Positions 24,855-33,395 of a stretch of 64,000 nt of DNA are shown here, piece by piece. The stretch is from an uncultured Rhodospirillales bacterium (GTDB lineage: Bacteria; Pseudomonadota; Alphaproteobacteria; Acetobacterales; Acetobacteraceae). Where the stretch lies: assembly GCA_903924855.1 (NCBI GenBank), contig CAIYCW010000026.1, positions 1 to 64,000 of the forward strand, written 5' to 3'. The notes beneath the pieces were generated by a model. It was not told where the DNA came from and did not search any database. It saw nothing but the letters and a program-made list of their open reading frames with translations. The position numbers were made by a program, and so were the translations under genes. Numbering within the stretch: the stretch's first letter is position 1; each line of letters begins with the position of its first letter.

Positions 24855-26033
24855 CTATTTCAGCGGAATGCCATGCGGCCCGCCAATGGCCACCCAGGTG
24901 TCCGCCGCCGGATCCCAGCGCGAGACAATCACCGAATCCTCGTTCAACCCGCGCTGCGGCGTACCGTTGAAATCAAAGAACCCGTTCAACCCGGTATAGA
25001 CGGTGGCGGCCAGCTTGGCGCGCAGCTGCTCGGCCGTGGCATCCGGCCCCAGCTCCTGCAACGCGCCCAGCATCATCAGCGTCGGGTCCCAGGCCAGGGT
25101 GTTGGACGAATCAGGCCGCTCGCCCGCATCCTTGAACGCCTTGAAGAACGGCGCATGCGCCGCCTCCAGCGCCGGATCGTTGCGCCCCGGCACCACCTCC
25201 ATCCAGGACGAGGTCGGGATCACCAGCTCCTTCGGCAGGAAGTCCTTGTACTGCCCCATCTGCGCATAGTTCATGTTGCCGTTGGTGGTGCCCACCGGGA
25301 TATCCAGCCCGGACGCCACAACCGCCTTGAACACGGTCGCCACCGGCCCGCCCGTGGCCCAGGCGATCAGCGCCTGCGGATTGGTCTCCTTGATCCGCTC
25401 GATCTGCGCCGTGACACTCACATCGTTGGGCGCGAAACGCGCCTCACCCACGATCTGCATCTCCTTGTTTTCCGGCAGCGCCAGCACCGTGCGGAAATTC
25501 TTCTCGGCATCCTGGCCCGAGGCATCGGTGCTGGTGATGATCCCAAGCCGCCTGATGCCGGACAGGCGCCAGTAGCGGATCAGCACGCTCGCCATGTCCC
25601 GCGTGTCGACACCCGCGGTGAACACGTAGCTGCCGGCGGCCGGATGAATGCCCGGCGACAGGCAATACATCACCGGCCCGTTCTTCATCAGCGGCGCCAT
25701 CGCGTTGCACATCGCAACCAGCGAGGAGCCGATGATCAGCTTGGGCTTCTTCGCCATCACCGCCGTTGCCAGCTGCACCGCGTTCTGCGGGCTGGACTGA
25801 TCGTCATGGAACACGAAATGCGGCTGCAGCGTCTTGATGGCGCCGCTGGCAATGGCCGTCTCCATATGCTGCAGCGCCACCTGCTGCGCCTTGCCAAGAA
25901 ACGCGCCCGGGCCGGTCAGCGGCAGGATCACATCGATATCCAGCGCCGCGGCACGCGCACCCGCGGCCGGAAGGCAGGCGGCAACCGTCAGGATCGAGGC
26001 CATCGCGATGCCAGCAAGCGTCTTCTTGGTCAT
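24855..26033 (-). CDS. Branched-chain amino acid-type ABC substrate-binding protein (copy 1)
   Basis: This 392-residue periplasmic binding protein (Leu/Ile/Val-binding type, peripla_BP_6) starts with a signal peptide cleaved near ARAAALD. Its mature part begins DIDVILPLTGPGAFLGKAQQVALQHME and has GIITSTDASGQDAEKNF and IPVGTTNGNMNYAQM. It is about two-thirds identical by eye to the neighbouring gene at 26179-27348, so the two are tandem duplicates. I start it at MTKKTLAG (26033) because the region before it is not signal-like. Ligands of this family range from amino acids to aromatic acids. Confidence 0.92.
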   Translation of the reverse strand: MTKKTLAGIAMASILTVAACLPAAGARAAALDIDVILPLTGPGAFLGKAQQVALQHMETAIASGAIKTLQPHFVFHDDQSSPQNAVQLATAVMAKKPKLIIGSSLVAMCNAMAPLMKNGPVMYCLSPGIHPAAGSYVFTAGVDTRDMASVLIRYWRLSGIRRLGIITSTDASGQDAEKNFRTVLALPENKEMQIVGEARFAPNDVSVTAQIERIKETNPQALIAWATGGPVATVFKAVVASGLDIPVGTTNGNMNYAQMGQYKDFLPKELVIPTSSWMEVVPGRNDPALEAAHAPFFKAFKDAGERPDSSNTLAWDPTLMMLGALQELGPDATAEQLRAKLAATVYTGLNGFFDFNGTPQRGLNEDSVIVSRWDPAADTWVAIGGPHGIPLK

Positions 26034-26178
26034 TTTGTCATCCCCGGCCGAGGCATCGCCCCGGTGTGTTTGCCATACGGTCATATCTCACGACAAAGGG
26101 CGATCCGTCGAGACACCGCCCCGACGGATCACCCCCTCACGCAACCGATCCGCCCTGCTGACGTAAAGCCGGTGCTAT

Positions 26179-27348
26179 TTATTTCTGCGGAACCCCGCCC
26201 GGTCCGCTCAGCCGGGTCCAGGTGCCGGCCGCCGGATCCCAGTGGCTGACGATCACGGAACGCTCATCCAGCCCACGCTGCGGCGTGGTGACGAAGTCGT
26301 AGAGCCCGTTGACACCGGTGAAGGATCTGGTCTCCGCCATCTTCGCGCGCAGCTGCTCCGCCGTCACATTCGGCCCCAGCTCGCCCATCAGCTGCAGAAT
26401 GAACAGGGTCGGATCCCAGCCCAGCGTCGCCGGCGAATCCGGCTTCTCAGCCGCCGCCTTGTACACCGCATAGAACGGGGCATGGGCCGCATCGAGCGCC
26501 GCATTGCCGCTGCCCGCGGGCGTCTCCATCCAGGACGAGGTCGGGATCACCAGCTCCTTCGGCAGGAAATCCTTGTATTGCTGCATCTGCGCATAGGTCA
26601 TGTTGCCGTTGGTGGTGCCAACCGGAATATCCATGCCGGCGGCGGACACCGCCTTGAACACGGTGGCCACCGGCCCGCCGGTGGTCCAGGCGATCAGCGC
26701 CTGCGGGTTGGTCTCCTTGATCCGCTCGATCTGTGCCGTGACACTCACATCGGTGGGCGCGAAGCGCGCATCGCCGACAATGGTCATGTCCTTGTTCTCA
26801 GGCAGCTTCATGATCTCACGGATGTTGCGCTCGGCATCCTGGCCGGAGGCATCGGTGCTGGTGATCAGCCCCAGCTTCGTGATGCCGGACAACCGCCAAT
26901 ACCGGATCAAGGCGGTCGCCAGATCGCGCGTGTCGACACCCGAGCTGAACGCGAAGCTGCCGGCAGGCGGGTGAATACCCGGCGCGAAGCAATACATCAC
27001 CGGGCCGTTCTTCATCAGCGGCACCATCGCGCTGCACCCGGCCACCAGCGTTGAGCCCAGGATCACCGGCGGCTTCTTCGCCACGATCGAGGTTGCCAGC
27101 TGAATCGCGGTCTGCGGGTTGGACTGATCGTCATAGAACACGAAATGCGGCAGCGGCGCCTGGATCGCCCCTTTGGCGATCGCATCCTCCAGATGCTGCA
27201 ACGCGCTCTGCTGCGCCTTGCCTAGAAACGCGCCGCCGCCGGAGAGTGAGAGCACCACATCGATATCGATCGGCGCCGCCTGGGCCGCAGTCCCCATCAC
27301 CGATACAAAGGCGCCAAGCACAAGCCCGGCCAGTCTGGATTTGCTCAT
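26179..27348 (-). CDS. Branched-chain amino acid-type ABC substrate-binding protein (copy 2)
   Basis: This 389-residue paralogue of the preceding binding protein has a signal peptide (MSKSRLAGLVLGAFVSVMGT) and mature start near AAPIDIDVVLSLSGGGAFLGK. It shares with copy 1 the blocks LMKNGPVMYC, VSVTAQIERIKETNPQALIAW and KDFLPKELVIPTSSWME. A GGGAG site precedes the ATG. It is the first gene of the Liv operon and lies divergently from a ferredoxin gene. Two binding proteins for one permease suggest an extended range of related ligands. Confidence 0.92.
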   Translation of the reverse strand: MSKSRLAGLVLGAFVSVMGTAAQAAPIDIDVVLSLSGGGAFLGKAQQSALQHLEDAIAKGAIQAPLPHFVFYDDQSNPQTAIQLATSIVAKKPPVILGSTLVAGCSAMVPLMKNGPVMYCFAPGIHPPAGSFAFSSGVDTRDLATALIRYWRLSGITKLGLITSTDASGQDAERNIREIMKLPENKDMTIVGDARFAPTDVSVTAQIERIKETNPQALIAWTTGGPVATVFKAVSAAGMDIPVGTTNGNMTYAQMQQYKDFLPKELVIPTSSWMETPAGSGNAALDAAHAPFYAVYKAAAEKPDSPATLGWDPTLFILQLMGELGPNVTAEQLRAKMAETRSFTGVNGLYDFVTTPQRGLDERSVIVSHWDPAAGTWTRLSGPGGVPQK

Positions 27349-27494
27349 TTCATCTCCCTCAACCCGGGTTCGTCCCCAAGCGCATTCAATGCGCCCAGTC
27401 TCTCACGCTTCAGGTCCGACCGTCGAGGCTTGAACCGCGCCACGCGATCCAGGACAACACATCCAACAGCCAAGTTCCCAAGGACCCCACACGC

Positions 27495-27776
27495 GTGACC
27501 GCACAGCCCAGCGACCATCCGTTCGAGGTGACACTCGCCCGATCCGGCGGCATCTATCAGATCGCACCCGGCCGGAGCGTGCTGGAGGTGCTGCGCGCAG
27601 CGGGCGTTCCCGTGGAAGCCTCCTGCGAGAGCGGCTCCTGCGGCACCTGCATCGTCCCCCTGCTGGAGGGCGAGGCCGATCACCGGGACATCGTGCTGAC
27701 CGCCCGCGAAAAATCGAGCCTGTTCGTCACCTGTGTCAGCCGCGCTCTGGGCAGCCATCTGGTGCTGGACCTGTAA
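27495..27776 (+). CDS. Single-domain 2Fe-2S ferredoxin (PDR-type C-terminal domain)
   Basis: This small protein of 93 residues is a plant-type [2Fe-2S] ferredoxin. The cluster ligands are the three cysteines of CESGSCGTC and a fourth in LFVTCVSRA. The spacing and the surrounding EVLRAAGVPVEASCESGSCGTC and ending HLVLDL match the C-terminal ferredoxin domain of phthalate-dioxygenase-reductase-like proteins, but the FMN and NAD domains are absent. It starts with GTG. An SDR gene follows after 17 bp. It may serve as a loose electron carrier for an oxygenase such as the Rieske enzyme at 38456-39742. Confidence 0.88.
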   Translation: MTAQPSDHPFEVTLARSGGIYQIAPGRSVLEVLRAAGVPVEASCESGSCGTCIVPLLEGEADHRDIVLTAREKSSLFVTCVSRALGSHLVLDL

Positions 27777-27793
27777 CGCCCCATCTGGGGGGC

Positions 27794-28462
27794 ATGAAAA
27801 CAATCATCATCGGCGCCAGCGGCGGCGTGGGGGCGGCCTTCCTCGCCGAACTCACCCAGCGCGGCGCAAAGCCAATCGCCCTCTCGCGCCACACCACCCC
27901 AGCACTCGACCTGCTGGACGAGGCCAGCATCGCCGCAGCCGCCGAGCACTACGGCACCGATCTCGACCTGGTGATCGACGCCACCGGCTTCCTGCACGGA
28001 CCCGGCATGATGCCGGAACGCAGCTGGAAACAGCTCAACCCCGCGCATCTCGCCCATAACTTCGCCATCAACGCGATCGGCCCGGCCCTGCTGATGAAGC
28101 ATTTCCTGCCGCGCCTGGCGCGCCACCGCCGCAGCGTGTTCGCAACCCTCTCCGCCCGCGTCGGCAGCATCTCGGACAACAATCTCGGCGGCTGGTACAG
28201 CTACCGCGCCGCCAAATCCGCCCTCAACCAGCTGGTGCGCACCGCCAGCATCGAACTGCGCCGGCAATCCAAACTGTCGATCTGCGTGGCGCTGCACCCG
28301 GGCACGGTCGCCACACCGCTGTCCGACCCCTTCGCCAAATCCGGCCTGGAACTGCAAACGCCCGAGCTGGCCGCCCAGCGCCTGCTCACCGTGATCGATG
28401 GTCTGACTCCGGAACAGTCAGGCCATCTGATCGACCATCACGGGGTGACGATCCCGTATTAG
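27794..28462 (+). CDS. SDR family oxidoreductase (CsgA/C-factor-like)
   Basis: This 222-residue short-chain dehydrogenase is of the compact C-factor-like type. The cofactor loop is IIGASGGVGAAF at the N-terminus, the catalytic pair is YSYRAAKSALNQL, and the serine is in ATLSARVGS. A purine-rich GGGGGG precedes the ATG. It probably forms a two-gene unit with the ferredoxin. Substrate unknown. Confidence 0.88.
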   Translation: MKTIIIGASGGVGAAFLAELTQRGAKPIALSRHTTPALDLLDEASIAAAAEHYGTDLDLVIDATGFLHGPGMMPERSWKQLNPAHLAHNFAINAIGPALLMKHFLPRLARHRRSVFATLSARVGSISDNNLGGWYSYRAAKSALNQLVRTASIELRRQSKLSICVALHPGTVATPLSDPFAKSGLELQTPELAAQRLLTVIDGLTPEQSGHLIDHHGVTIPY

Positions 28463-28499
28463 GGCGCAGCACACCTCCCCCGCCCTATGATAAGCCCCC

Positions 28500-28579
28500 G
28501 TCATTGCGCGCGAAGCGCAGCAATCCATCGCACTGCAGCCAGCGCAGCGACGGATGTCGGCACCTCGCATGCAATGACG
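28500..28579. repeat. GTCATTGCG-type palindromic intergenic repeat (copy A)
   Basis: The region starts GTCATTGCGCGCGAAGCGCA, continues with GCAATCCATCGCA and ends with GCATGCAATGACG, so the outer ends are inverted repeats. The GTCATTGCG...GCAATCCA pattern is shared with 33290-33384 here and resembles dispersed repeats known from many bacterial genomes. It lies between the convergent SDR and hydrolase genes. Confidence 0.75.
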
Positions 28580-28608
28580 TCGTATTGTTCGGGAACCGAC
28601 ATCCCCCA

Positions 28609-30732
28609 TCAAGGCGCCGCGCGCACGCCGCCCGTCTCGGCCTCCGCCGCCACCCGCTTGGCATCGTCGGCCAGCATCATATGCTGCGCCACCAGCGCAT
28701 CGGCCGCCTTGCGCACCGCCGCAACATAGGCCTCCTTCGACGGATAGCGCTCCTCCAGCGACGGCCGCGGATCGCCGGCGGCCAGACGCTCGGCCTTGGT
28801 CGCGGCAAACGGGATGAAGCTGCCGGAGAAGTTGCAGAACCCGCCATCAAACAGCTCCGGCCGGAAGCTGTTCCAGCTGGTATAGGTGCCGATCGGTGCG
28901 CCCAGATACACGTCGCGCACCCCGCCCACATCGATGCCATCCGCATCCACCTGCGGCACCAGCACGCCATAGCTCGCCGTCCCCGGCACCGGCGGCTCCC
29001 GGCTGATAATGCCGGAGCTGTCACCCGCGCGATACTGCGGCCCGAAATCCAGCACATGCAGCATGGAGATCGCCCCGGTGTAGCGCGGCGCCGGGCGCGG
29101 GGCGCCGTAATTGGTGGCGGGGATCAGCGGGAAATGCACCCGATCCGGCGCCACCAGCGTGCCGGCCGCAATGCTCGGCTTCACCGAGGCCGGAGGCTGC
29201 TTCCCATCGCGCACCCAGCCCACCAGGTTCACGAACGCGGCGCGCATCGTCCAGGTGTGCGGATTCGGGTTGGATTGCTGCTGACACACGCCAAACGGCG
29301 GCTGGGCCGGCAGCGGCAGGGCCGCCGCCGCGTGCTGCGTGCTGGCCATGATGAAGGTTCGCACATTGGCCGGCTCCTTCGCGTCGTGCAGCCCCAGCGG
29401 ATCGGTCAGCCCCAGCGATTGCCGCCCCTCCCAGATCTCAAGCGCGGTCGCCATGTGAAAGATCACCGGGCAGGTATGGCTCGCCTCACAGCGATCCAGA
29501 ATGCCCTGGCTGCGCCCGGTCAGCGGATCGGCCTCCCTGGCGTAGGTGAACGGAAAATCATAGGCCGGGTAGTCGTGATCCACCTGCTGCCCCCAGGCCC
29601 GGCCCGGCTGCGAGAAACGAATGTTCAGCGGCATCAGCCCGCCGCCGATATGTGGCATGGCGCCGTCGAACACCTGGCGCCCGTCCTCACCCTTGTTGAA
29701 CCCCAGCGCGATCAGGCTGCGGATGAACCGGCCGGACTGTGACTGGCCAAAGATGATCGATTTCACCCGGCCGCCATGCACCACCGGGTTCGGCGTGCCG
29801 GCGGCATCCTTCTCGGCGCGCTGAAAGAACGCCCCCACATCGCGGGTGATGGCAAAGCCCATCCCCATCACCTTGGGGTCGCGCGCGCGATAGATCACCT
29901 CATACAGCTTGCCCGTCTCGAAGCCGGACGTCAGGCAGATCTGCGTGTCGTTTGCCTTGTCGCAGGCACCGAAATGCCACGCGCTGTTCGGGATCAGCTC
30001 GCGCGGCGCATTCTCCCGCGGCCGCACGGACAGCGTCGGCAGAAACCCATCGGCCAACGGCTTCTGGTTGTCGGTCTCCACAGTCGGGTAGCTGGCATGG
30101 GTCATCTCGGTGAACCAGCCGCTGGACAAATTGAGCGTCGTCACCTTCTCGCGCGTGGTCAGCTCGCTGCGCACCACACCCGTGATCGCGCTGCCATCCT
30201 TGTTGCGCGCCACCGGCACCGCAGCCCCCATCCGGTTGCCCCCTGGCAGCAGATCGCCCTGCCAGCCGAACCACAGAATCGTGGTGCCCTGCCGCTCCAG
30301 AAACCCATCACCCGCCACCTGGTTGGTGGCAATCTGCTCGGCCGTGCCCTTCATATCCGCGTTGAACAGCGTGTTGGCGCGCTTGTTGCCGCGGTTGAGC
30401 ACATCAAAGAACAGGATGTTGTTGGACTTCGCCGGATTGCTGGGGCGGACGATCTCGATATCGGTGCTGTATTCCACCATGCCGCGCGCATTGCGCGGGG
30501 CAAGCGCGATATCCTGGATGATCGCATTGGCCGGGCTCGCCGGGTCCAGCTCGCCATGCGCCCGGGCGACGATCCGGTCATAGGTGCCGGTGTCACCAAA
30601 GCTCTGGCCGCCATAGGCGGGCGCGGTGCTCAGCAGCTCAAGCCGCACGACGCGCGCGGAAGCAGGGTTGCTCATCAGGGCAGCACTGCTCAGCCCGGCC
30701 AGCAAAAGGCCGCGCGTGATGGTCTTGACCAT
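28609..30732 (-). CDS. Secreted alpha/beta hydrolase domain-containing protein (Abhydrolase 10-like)
   Basis: This large protein (707 residues) has a signal peptide (GLLLAGLSSAALMSNPASA). It matches a family of periplasmic proteins with an alpha/beta hydrolase domain, recognised by YSTDIEIVRPSNPAKSNNILFFDVLNRGNK, by FLERQGTTILWFGWQGDLLPG, and by the nucleophile elbow region SIIFGQSQSGRFIRSL, where the serine sits in GQSQSGR. A GGGAGAG site precedes the ATG. The natural substrate of the family is not established. The gene is divergent from the sulfonate-type binding-protein gene and shares with it a control region containing TTGTCATACAAG. Confidence 0.85.
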   Translation of the reverse strand: MVKTITRGLLLAGLSSAALMSNPASARVVRLELLSTAPAYGGQSFGDTGTYDRIVARAHGELDPASPANAIIQDIALAPRNARGMVEYSTDIEIVRPSNPAKSNNILFFDVLNRGNKRANTLFNADMKGTAEQIATNQVAGDGFLERQGTTILWFGWQGDLLPGGNRMGAAVPVARNKDGSAITGVVRSELTTREKVTTLNLSSGWFTEMTHASYPTVETDNQKPLADGFLPTLSVRPRENAPRELIPNSAWHFGACDKANDTQICLTSGFETGKLYEVIYRARDPKVMGMGFAITRDVGAFFQRAEKDAAGTPNPVVHGGRVKSIIFGQSQSGRFIRSLIALGFNKGEDGRQVFDGAMPHIGGGLMPLNIRFSQPGRAWGQQVDHDYPAYDFPFTYAREADPLTGRSQGILDRCEASHTCPVIFHMATALEIWEGRQSLGLTDPLGLHDAKEPANVRTFIMASTQHAAAALPLPAQPPFGVCQQQSNPNPHTWTMRAAFVNLVGWVRDGKQPPASVKPSIAAGTLVAPDRVHFPLIPATNYGAPRPAPRYTGAISMLHVLDFGPQYRAGDSSGIISREPPVPGTASYGVLVPQVDADGIDVGGVRDVYLGAPIGTYTSWNSFRPELFDGGFCNFSGSFIPFAATKAERLAAGDPRPSLEERYPSKEAYVAAVRKAADALVAQHMMLADDAKRVAAEAETGGVRAAP

Positions 30733-30795
30733 GTCTCTCTCCCTTGGGTCCGATCATTCGACCCTTGATTTGCGCAAACCCTGCCGCAACGATGA

Positions 30796-30807
30796 TTGTC
30801 ATACAAG
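30796..30807. promoter_or_regulatory. Putative operator TTGTCATACAAG
   Basis: The near-palindrome TTGTCATACAAG lies between the divergent hydrolase (start 30732) and binding-protein (start 30874) genes. It is followed by CCCTTGCCG, and the whole 21-base block resembles 13752-13772. The inverted form CTTGTATGACAAG occurs at 44083-44095. It is probably a binding site for a dimeric regulator, perhaps of the GntR family. Confidence 0.5.
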
Positions 30808-30873
30808 CCCTTGCCGGGGCGCCACGCGCGGCAAATACTGCGCCCAACATCAAACAATCAGGGAGTGCGGATC

Positions 30874-31842
30874 ATGCAGCGTTGGACCGAAAACCTGACC
30901 CGCCGCACGGTCCTGGGCGGCATGGCGGCCCTGGCAGCCTCCCCCCAGGCCCGCGCCGCAACCAGCTTGCGCGTGGGCCTCTCCCAGCCGATCTTCTCCT
31001 TCACCCCGCTCGATCTCGGCATCGAGCTGGGCCTCTTCGAGAAATCCGGCCTCACCATCGAAAAAACCACCTTCGCCGGCAGCGCCAAGCTGCACCAGGC
31101 GATCGCCGCCGGCAGCATCGATATCGGCCTCGGCGCCGGCCCTGAGCTTGGCTTCCTCGCCAAGGGCGCGCCCGAGATGGCCGTCGCAGCCCTGGCCGAT
31201 CTGCCCAAGGAACTCGCGATCACCGTGCTGAAGGATGGCCCGGTGAAGACGGTGGCCGACCTCAAGGGCCGCCGCGTCAGCGTCTCCACCAAGGGCTCGC
31301 TCACCGAATGGGGCGGCCAGGAGCTGTCACGCCAACAGGGCTGGGGCCCCACCGGCATCAACCTGCTGCCGCTCGGCAGTTTCGGCGCACAGATCGCAGC
31401 ACTGAAAACCCATCAGATCGACGGCATGGTGGTCGAGGCCAGCACCTCCGGGCGCATGGAGGAGGAAGGCATCGGCGTCACCCTGGTGAATTTCGAGCAT
31501 CTGGTGCCGAAATTCCACATCCACGTCATGTATGCCGCCAACAGCCTGATCGCGGGCCAGCCGGAGGCGCTGCGCGCCTTCATCGCCGGCTGGTTCGCCT
31601 CCATCGCCGCCATGAAGGCCGATCGCGCCCGCGCGGTGGCCGTGGTGGTCAAGGTGCTGGACGTCACGCCCTCTCTGGCCGGCAAGCTCTACGATGACAT
31701 CATGCCGATGTACAACCCAACCGGCCATTTCGACCCGGACGCCCTGAAGGCCATCGCCAAGGCCGAGATGCAGATGGGCGACACCGAAGGCACGGTCGAT
31801 TTCAGCAAATACGTCACCGAAGCCTTCCTGCCCAAAACCTGA
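30874..31842 (+). CDS. ABC transporter substrate-binding protein, nitrate/sulfonate/taurine type (SsuA/NMT1-like)
   Basis: This 322-residue binding protein starts with a twin-arginine-like signal (NLTRRTVLGGMAALAASPQA) that may direct Tat export. The mature region SLRVGLSQPIFSFTPLDLGIELGLFEKSGLTIE and AGSIDIGLGAGPELGFLAKG are typical of SsuA/NMT1-like proteins. The ATG at 30874 fits a GGGAGTG site. The permeases and ATPase lie nearby on the other strand (32516-34957). It probably works with them, but the convergent arrangement means separate promoters. Confidence 0.9.
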   Translation: MQRWTENLTRRTVLGGMAALAASPQARAATSLRVGLSQPIFSFTPLDLGIELGLFEKSGLTIEKTTFAGSAKLHQAIAAGSIDIGLGAGPELGFLAKGAPEMAVAALADLPKELAITVLKDGPVKTVADLKGRRVSVSTKGSLTEWGGQELSRQQGWGPTGINLLPLGSFGAQIAALKTHQIDGMVVEASTSGRMEEEGIGVTLVNFEHLVPKFHIHVMYAANSLIAGQPEALRAFIAGWFASIAAMKADRARAVAVVVKVLDVTPSLAGKLYDDIMPMYNPTGHFDPDALKAIAKAEMQMGDTEGTVDFSKYVTEAFLPKT

Positions 31843-31876
31843 TCCTCGCGGGGCGGCGGCGCTGCGCGCTGTCGCC

Positions 31877-32503
31877 CTACGCCCAATGCCGGATGATCTC
31901 ATCGCTTTGCATCACCGGCGTGATCCAACGCCGGAAGAACGCCATGCTCCCCGCCTGCGCCGCCTCGGAATAGGAGCCCGTTGCGTCCTCCGCGATGGTG
32001 CTGAAATAGCCCAGCGCCGCCGCATGCCGCGCGGTGAACTCCAGCCCGATATCGGTGGCAACCCCGGTCAGCACCAGCGTGCGGATGCCCATCGTCTTCA
32101 GCCGCAGATCGGCCGGCGTGTCGATGAACAGCGAGGGCTGGCTCTTCTCGAACACCAGATGATGCGCGGCCGGCGCCAGCCCGTCGAGAAACGCGGTCTC
32201 CTCCATCCCCTCCTGCATCGCAGGCGCCAGATCCTCGGGCCGTGACACGCGCTGCTTCTGCATCAAAAACAGCTTGAACGGCCCGGAGATCAGATCCAGC
32301 GGCGGCAGCACATGCCGGCTCCACAGCACCGGCACACCGGCGGCATCGGCCGCGGCCACCAGCCTCTGCGCCGCAGCGCGGATGCGCTCCACATGCAACG
32401 CCTTGCCGGCCAGCCCCTTCTGCCAATCCCACATCACCAGCGCCGTGTGCGCCGGGTCCAGGAACGCTTCGGGCGAGGTGGGAATGAAGCCTGTCTGCGG
32501 CAT
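31877..32503 (-). CDS. Isochorismatase-fold (cysteine hydrolase family) protein lacking the catalytic cysteine
   Basis: This 208-residue protein has the isochorismatase/nicotinamidase fold. The catalytic Asp is D26 (LVMWDWQKG) and the Lys is K120 (VFEKSQPSLF). The third residue of the triad, normally Cys in GVAT(D/N)xCV, is Gly153 here (LTGVATDIGLEFTARHA). The cis-peptide motif GVAT and the TARHAAALGY helix are intact. It may therefore be inactive as a thiol hydrolase or use different chemistry. It is the last gene of the ABC operon, 12 bp after a permease gene. Confidence 0.88.
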   Translation of the reverse strand: MPQTGFIPTSPEAFLDPAHTALVMWDWQKGLAGKALHVERIRAAAQRLVAAADAAGVPVLWSRHVLPPLDLISGPFKLFLMQKQRVSRPEDLAPAMQEGMEETAFLDGLAPAAHHLVFEKSQPSLFIDTPADLRLKTMGIRTLVLTGVATDIGLEFTARHAAALGYFSTIAEDATGSYSEAAQAGSMAFFRRWITPVMQSDEIIRHWA

Positions 32504-32515
32504 GGGCGTGAACTC

Positions 32516-33271
32516 CTACGGGGCCAGTCTGCGCCAGCGTGAGACGCGATGCTCAACACCGCGCAGCAGCATGTTGAGGATGATGGCAATCCCCGCCACC
32601 AACACAATCAGCCCCAGCAGCTGCGCCGGCTTGAAACCCTCGGTGAACTGCCGGATGAAATGCCCGATCCCGTTGGAGGAGGCGTACAGCTCCGCCAGCA
32701 GCACCCCCAGCAGCACCGCCGTCATCGCCAGCCGCATCCCGGTGAAGAAGCCCGGCACGATATGCGGCAGGATCACATGGCGAAACCGCATCCACCGCCC
32801 CGCCCCCATCGAGCGCGCGCTGACCAGCAGGATCGGCTTCAGATTGCGCGTCGCCGCCGCCACCGTGACGATCACGGGAAACACCCCATGCGTCACGCCA
32901 AACACGATCTTGGACGCGGGGCCGATGCCTGAGGCCAGAATGATCACCGGCAGAATGGCGATCTGCGGCGTGGCATACAGCAGCAGGATCACCGGCATCA
33001 GCGCCTGGTGCGACACCCGGCTGAGCCCCAGCAGCAACCCCAGCGCAAGCCCGATCACCAGCGAGATCACAAAGGCCAGCGCCAGCTCCCCCAGCAGCAG
33101 CAGCAACGCCGCCCGGATCGGCGCCTGCCCCAGCAGCAGCACGGATTGGCGCAGCGCGGCCAAAGGCGGGCTCAGAAAATCCGGATCAATCAGAAAGTTG
33201 GACGCCAGATCCCATGCCAGCACGAGCCCCGCCACACACAGCAGCTGATAGAGAATGATGCGGTTCACCAT
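32516..33271 (-). CDS. ABC transporter permease (SsuC/TauC type)
   Basis: This 251-residue permease has six membrane helices and the loop SARSMGAGRWMRFRHVILPHIVPGFFTGMRLAM typical of SsuC/TauC. I start it at MVNRIILYQ (33271). A 47-codon upstream extension of the open frame is encoded by a palindromic repeat and is not part of the gene. It follows another permease gene after 124 bp. Two different permeases imply a heterodimeric channel. Confidence 0.92.
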   Translation of the reverse strand: MVNRIILYQLLCVAGLVLAWDLASNFLIDPDFLSPPLAALRQSVLLLGQAPIRAALLLLLGELALAFVISLVIGLALGLLLGLSRVSHQALMPVILLLYATPQIAILPVIILASGIGPASKIVFGVTHGVFPVIVTVAAATRNLKPILLVSARSMGAGRWMRFRHVILPHIVPGFFTGMRLAMTAVLLGVLLAELYASSNGIGHFIRQFTEGFKPAQLLGLIVLVAGIAIILNMLLRGVEHRVSRWRRLAP

Positions 33272-33289
33272 CGCACCGCCTCCCCACCC

Positions 33290-33384
33290 GTCATTGCGAG
33301 GCGGCGCAGCCGCCGTGGCAATCCATCGCAAGGCCGCCCCGTGTCGCGATGAATTGCCACGGCGCCTGCACCGCCGCGCAATGA
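33290..33384. repeat. GTCATTGCGAG-type palindromic repeat inside the ABC operon (copy B)
   Basis: This 95-base element reads GTCATTGCGAGGCGGCGCAG, then GGCAATCCATCGC, and its second half (GCGATGAATTGCCACGGC, GCGCAATGA) is the inverted counterpart. It is a larger and better-preserved copy of the element at 28500-28579. It sits between two co-directional permease genes, downstream of 33396 and upstream of 33271. Confidence 0.85.
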
Positions 33385-33395
33385 AAGGCTCCGGC

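Noticed and set aside
24855-27348. Possible assembly duplication of the two binding-protein genes
   Set aside because: The two copies differ throughout (about one-third of residues by eye), so they are genuine diverged paralogues.
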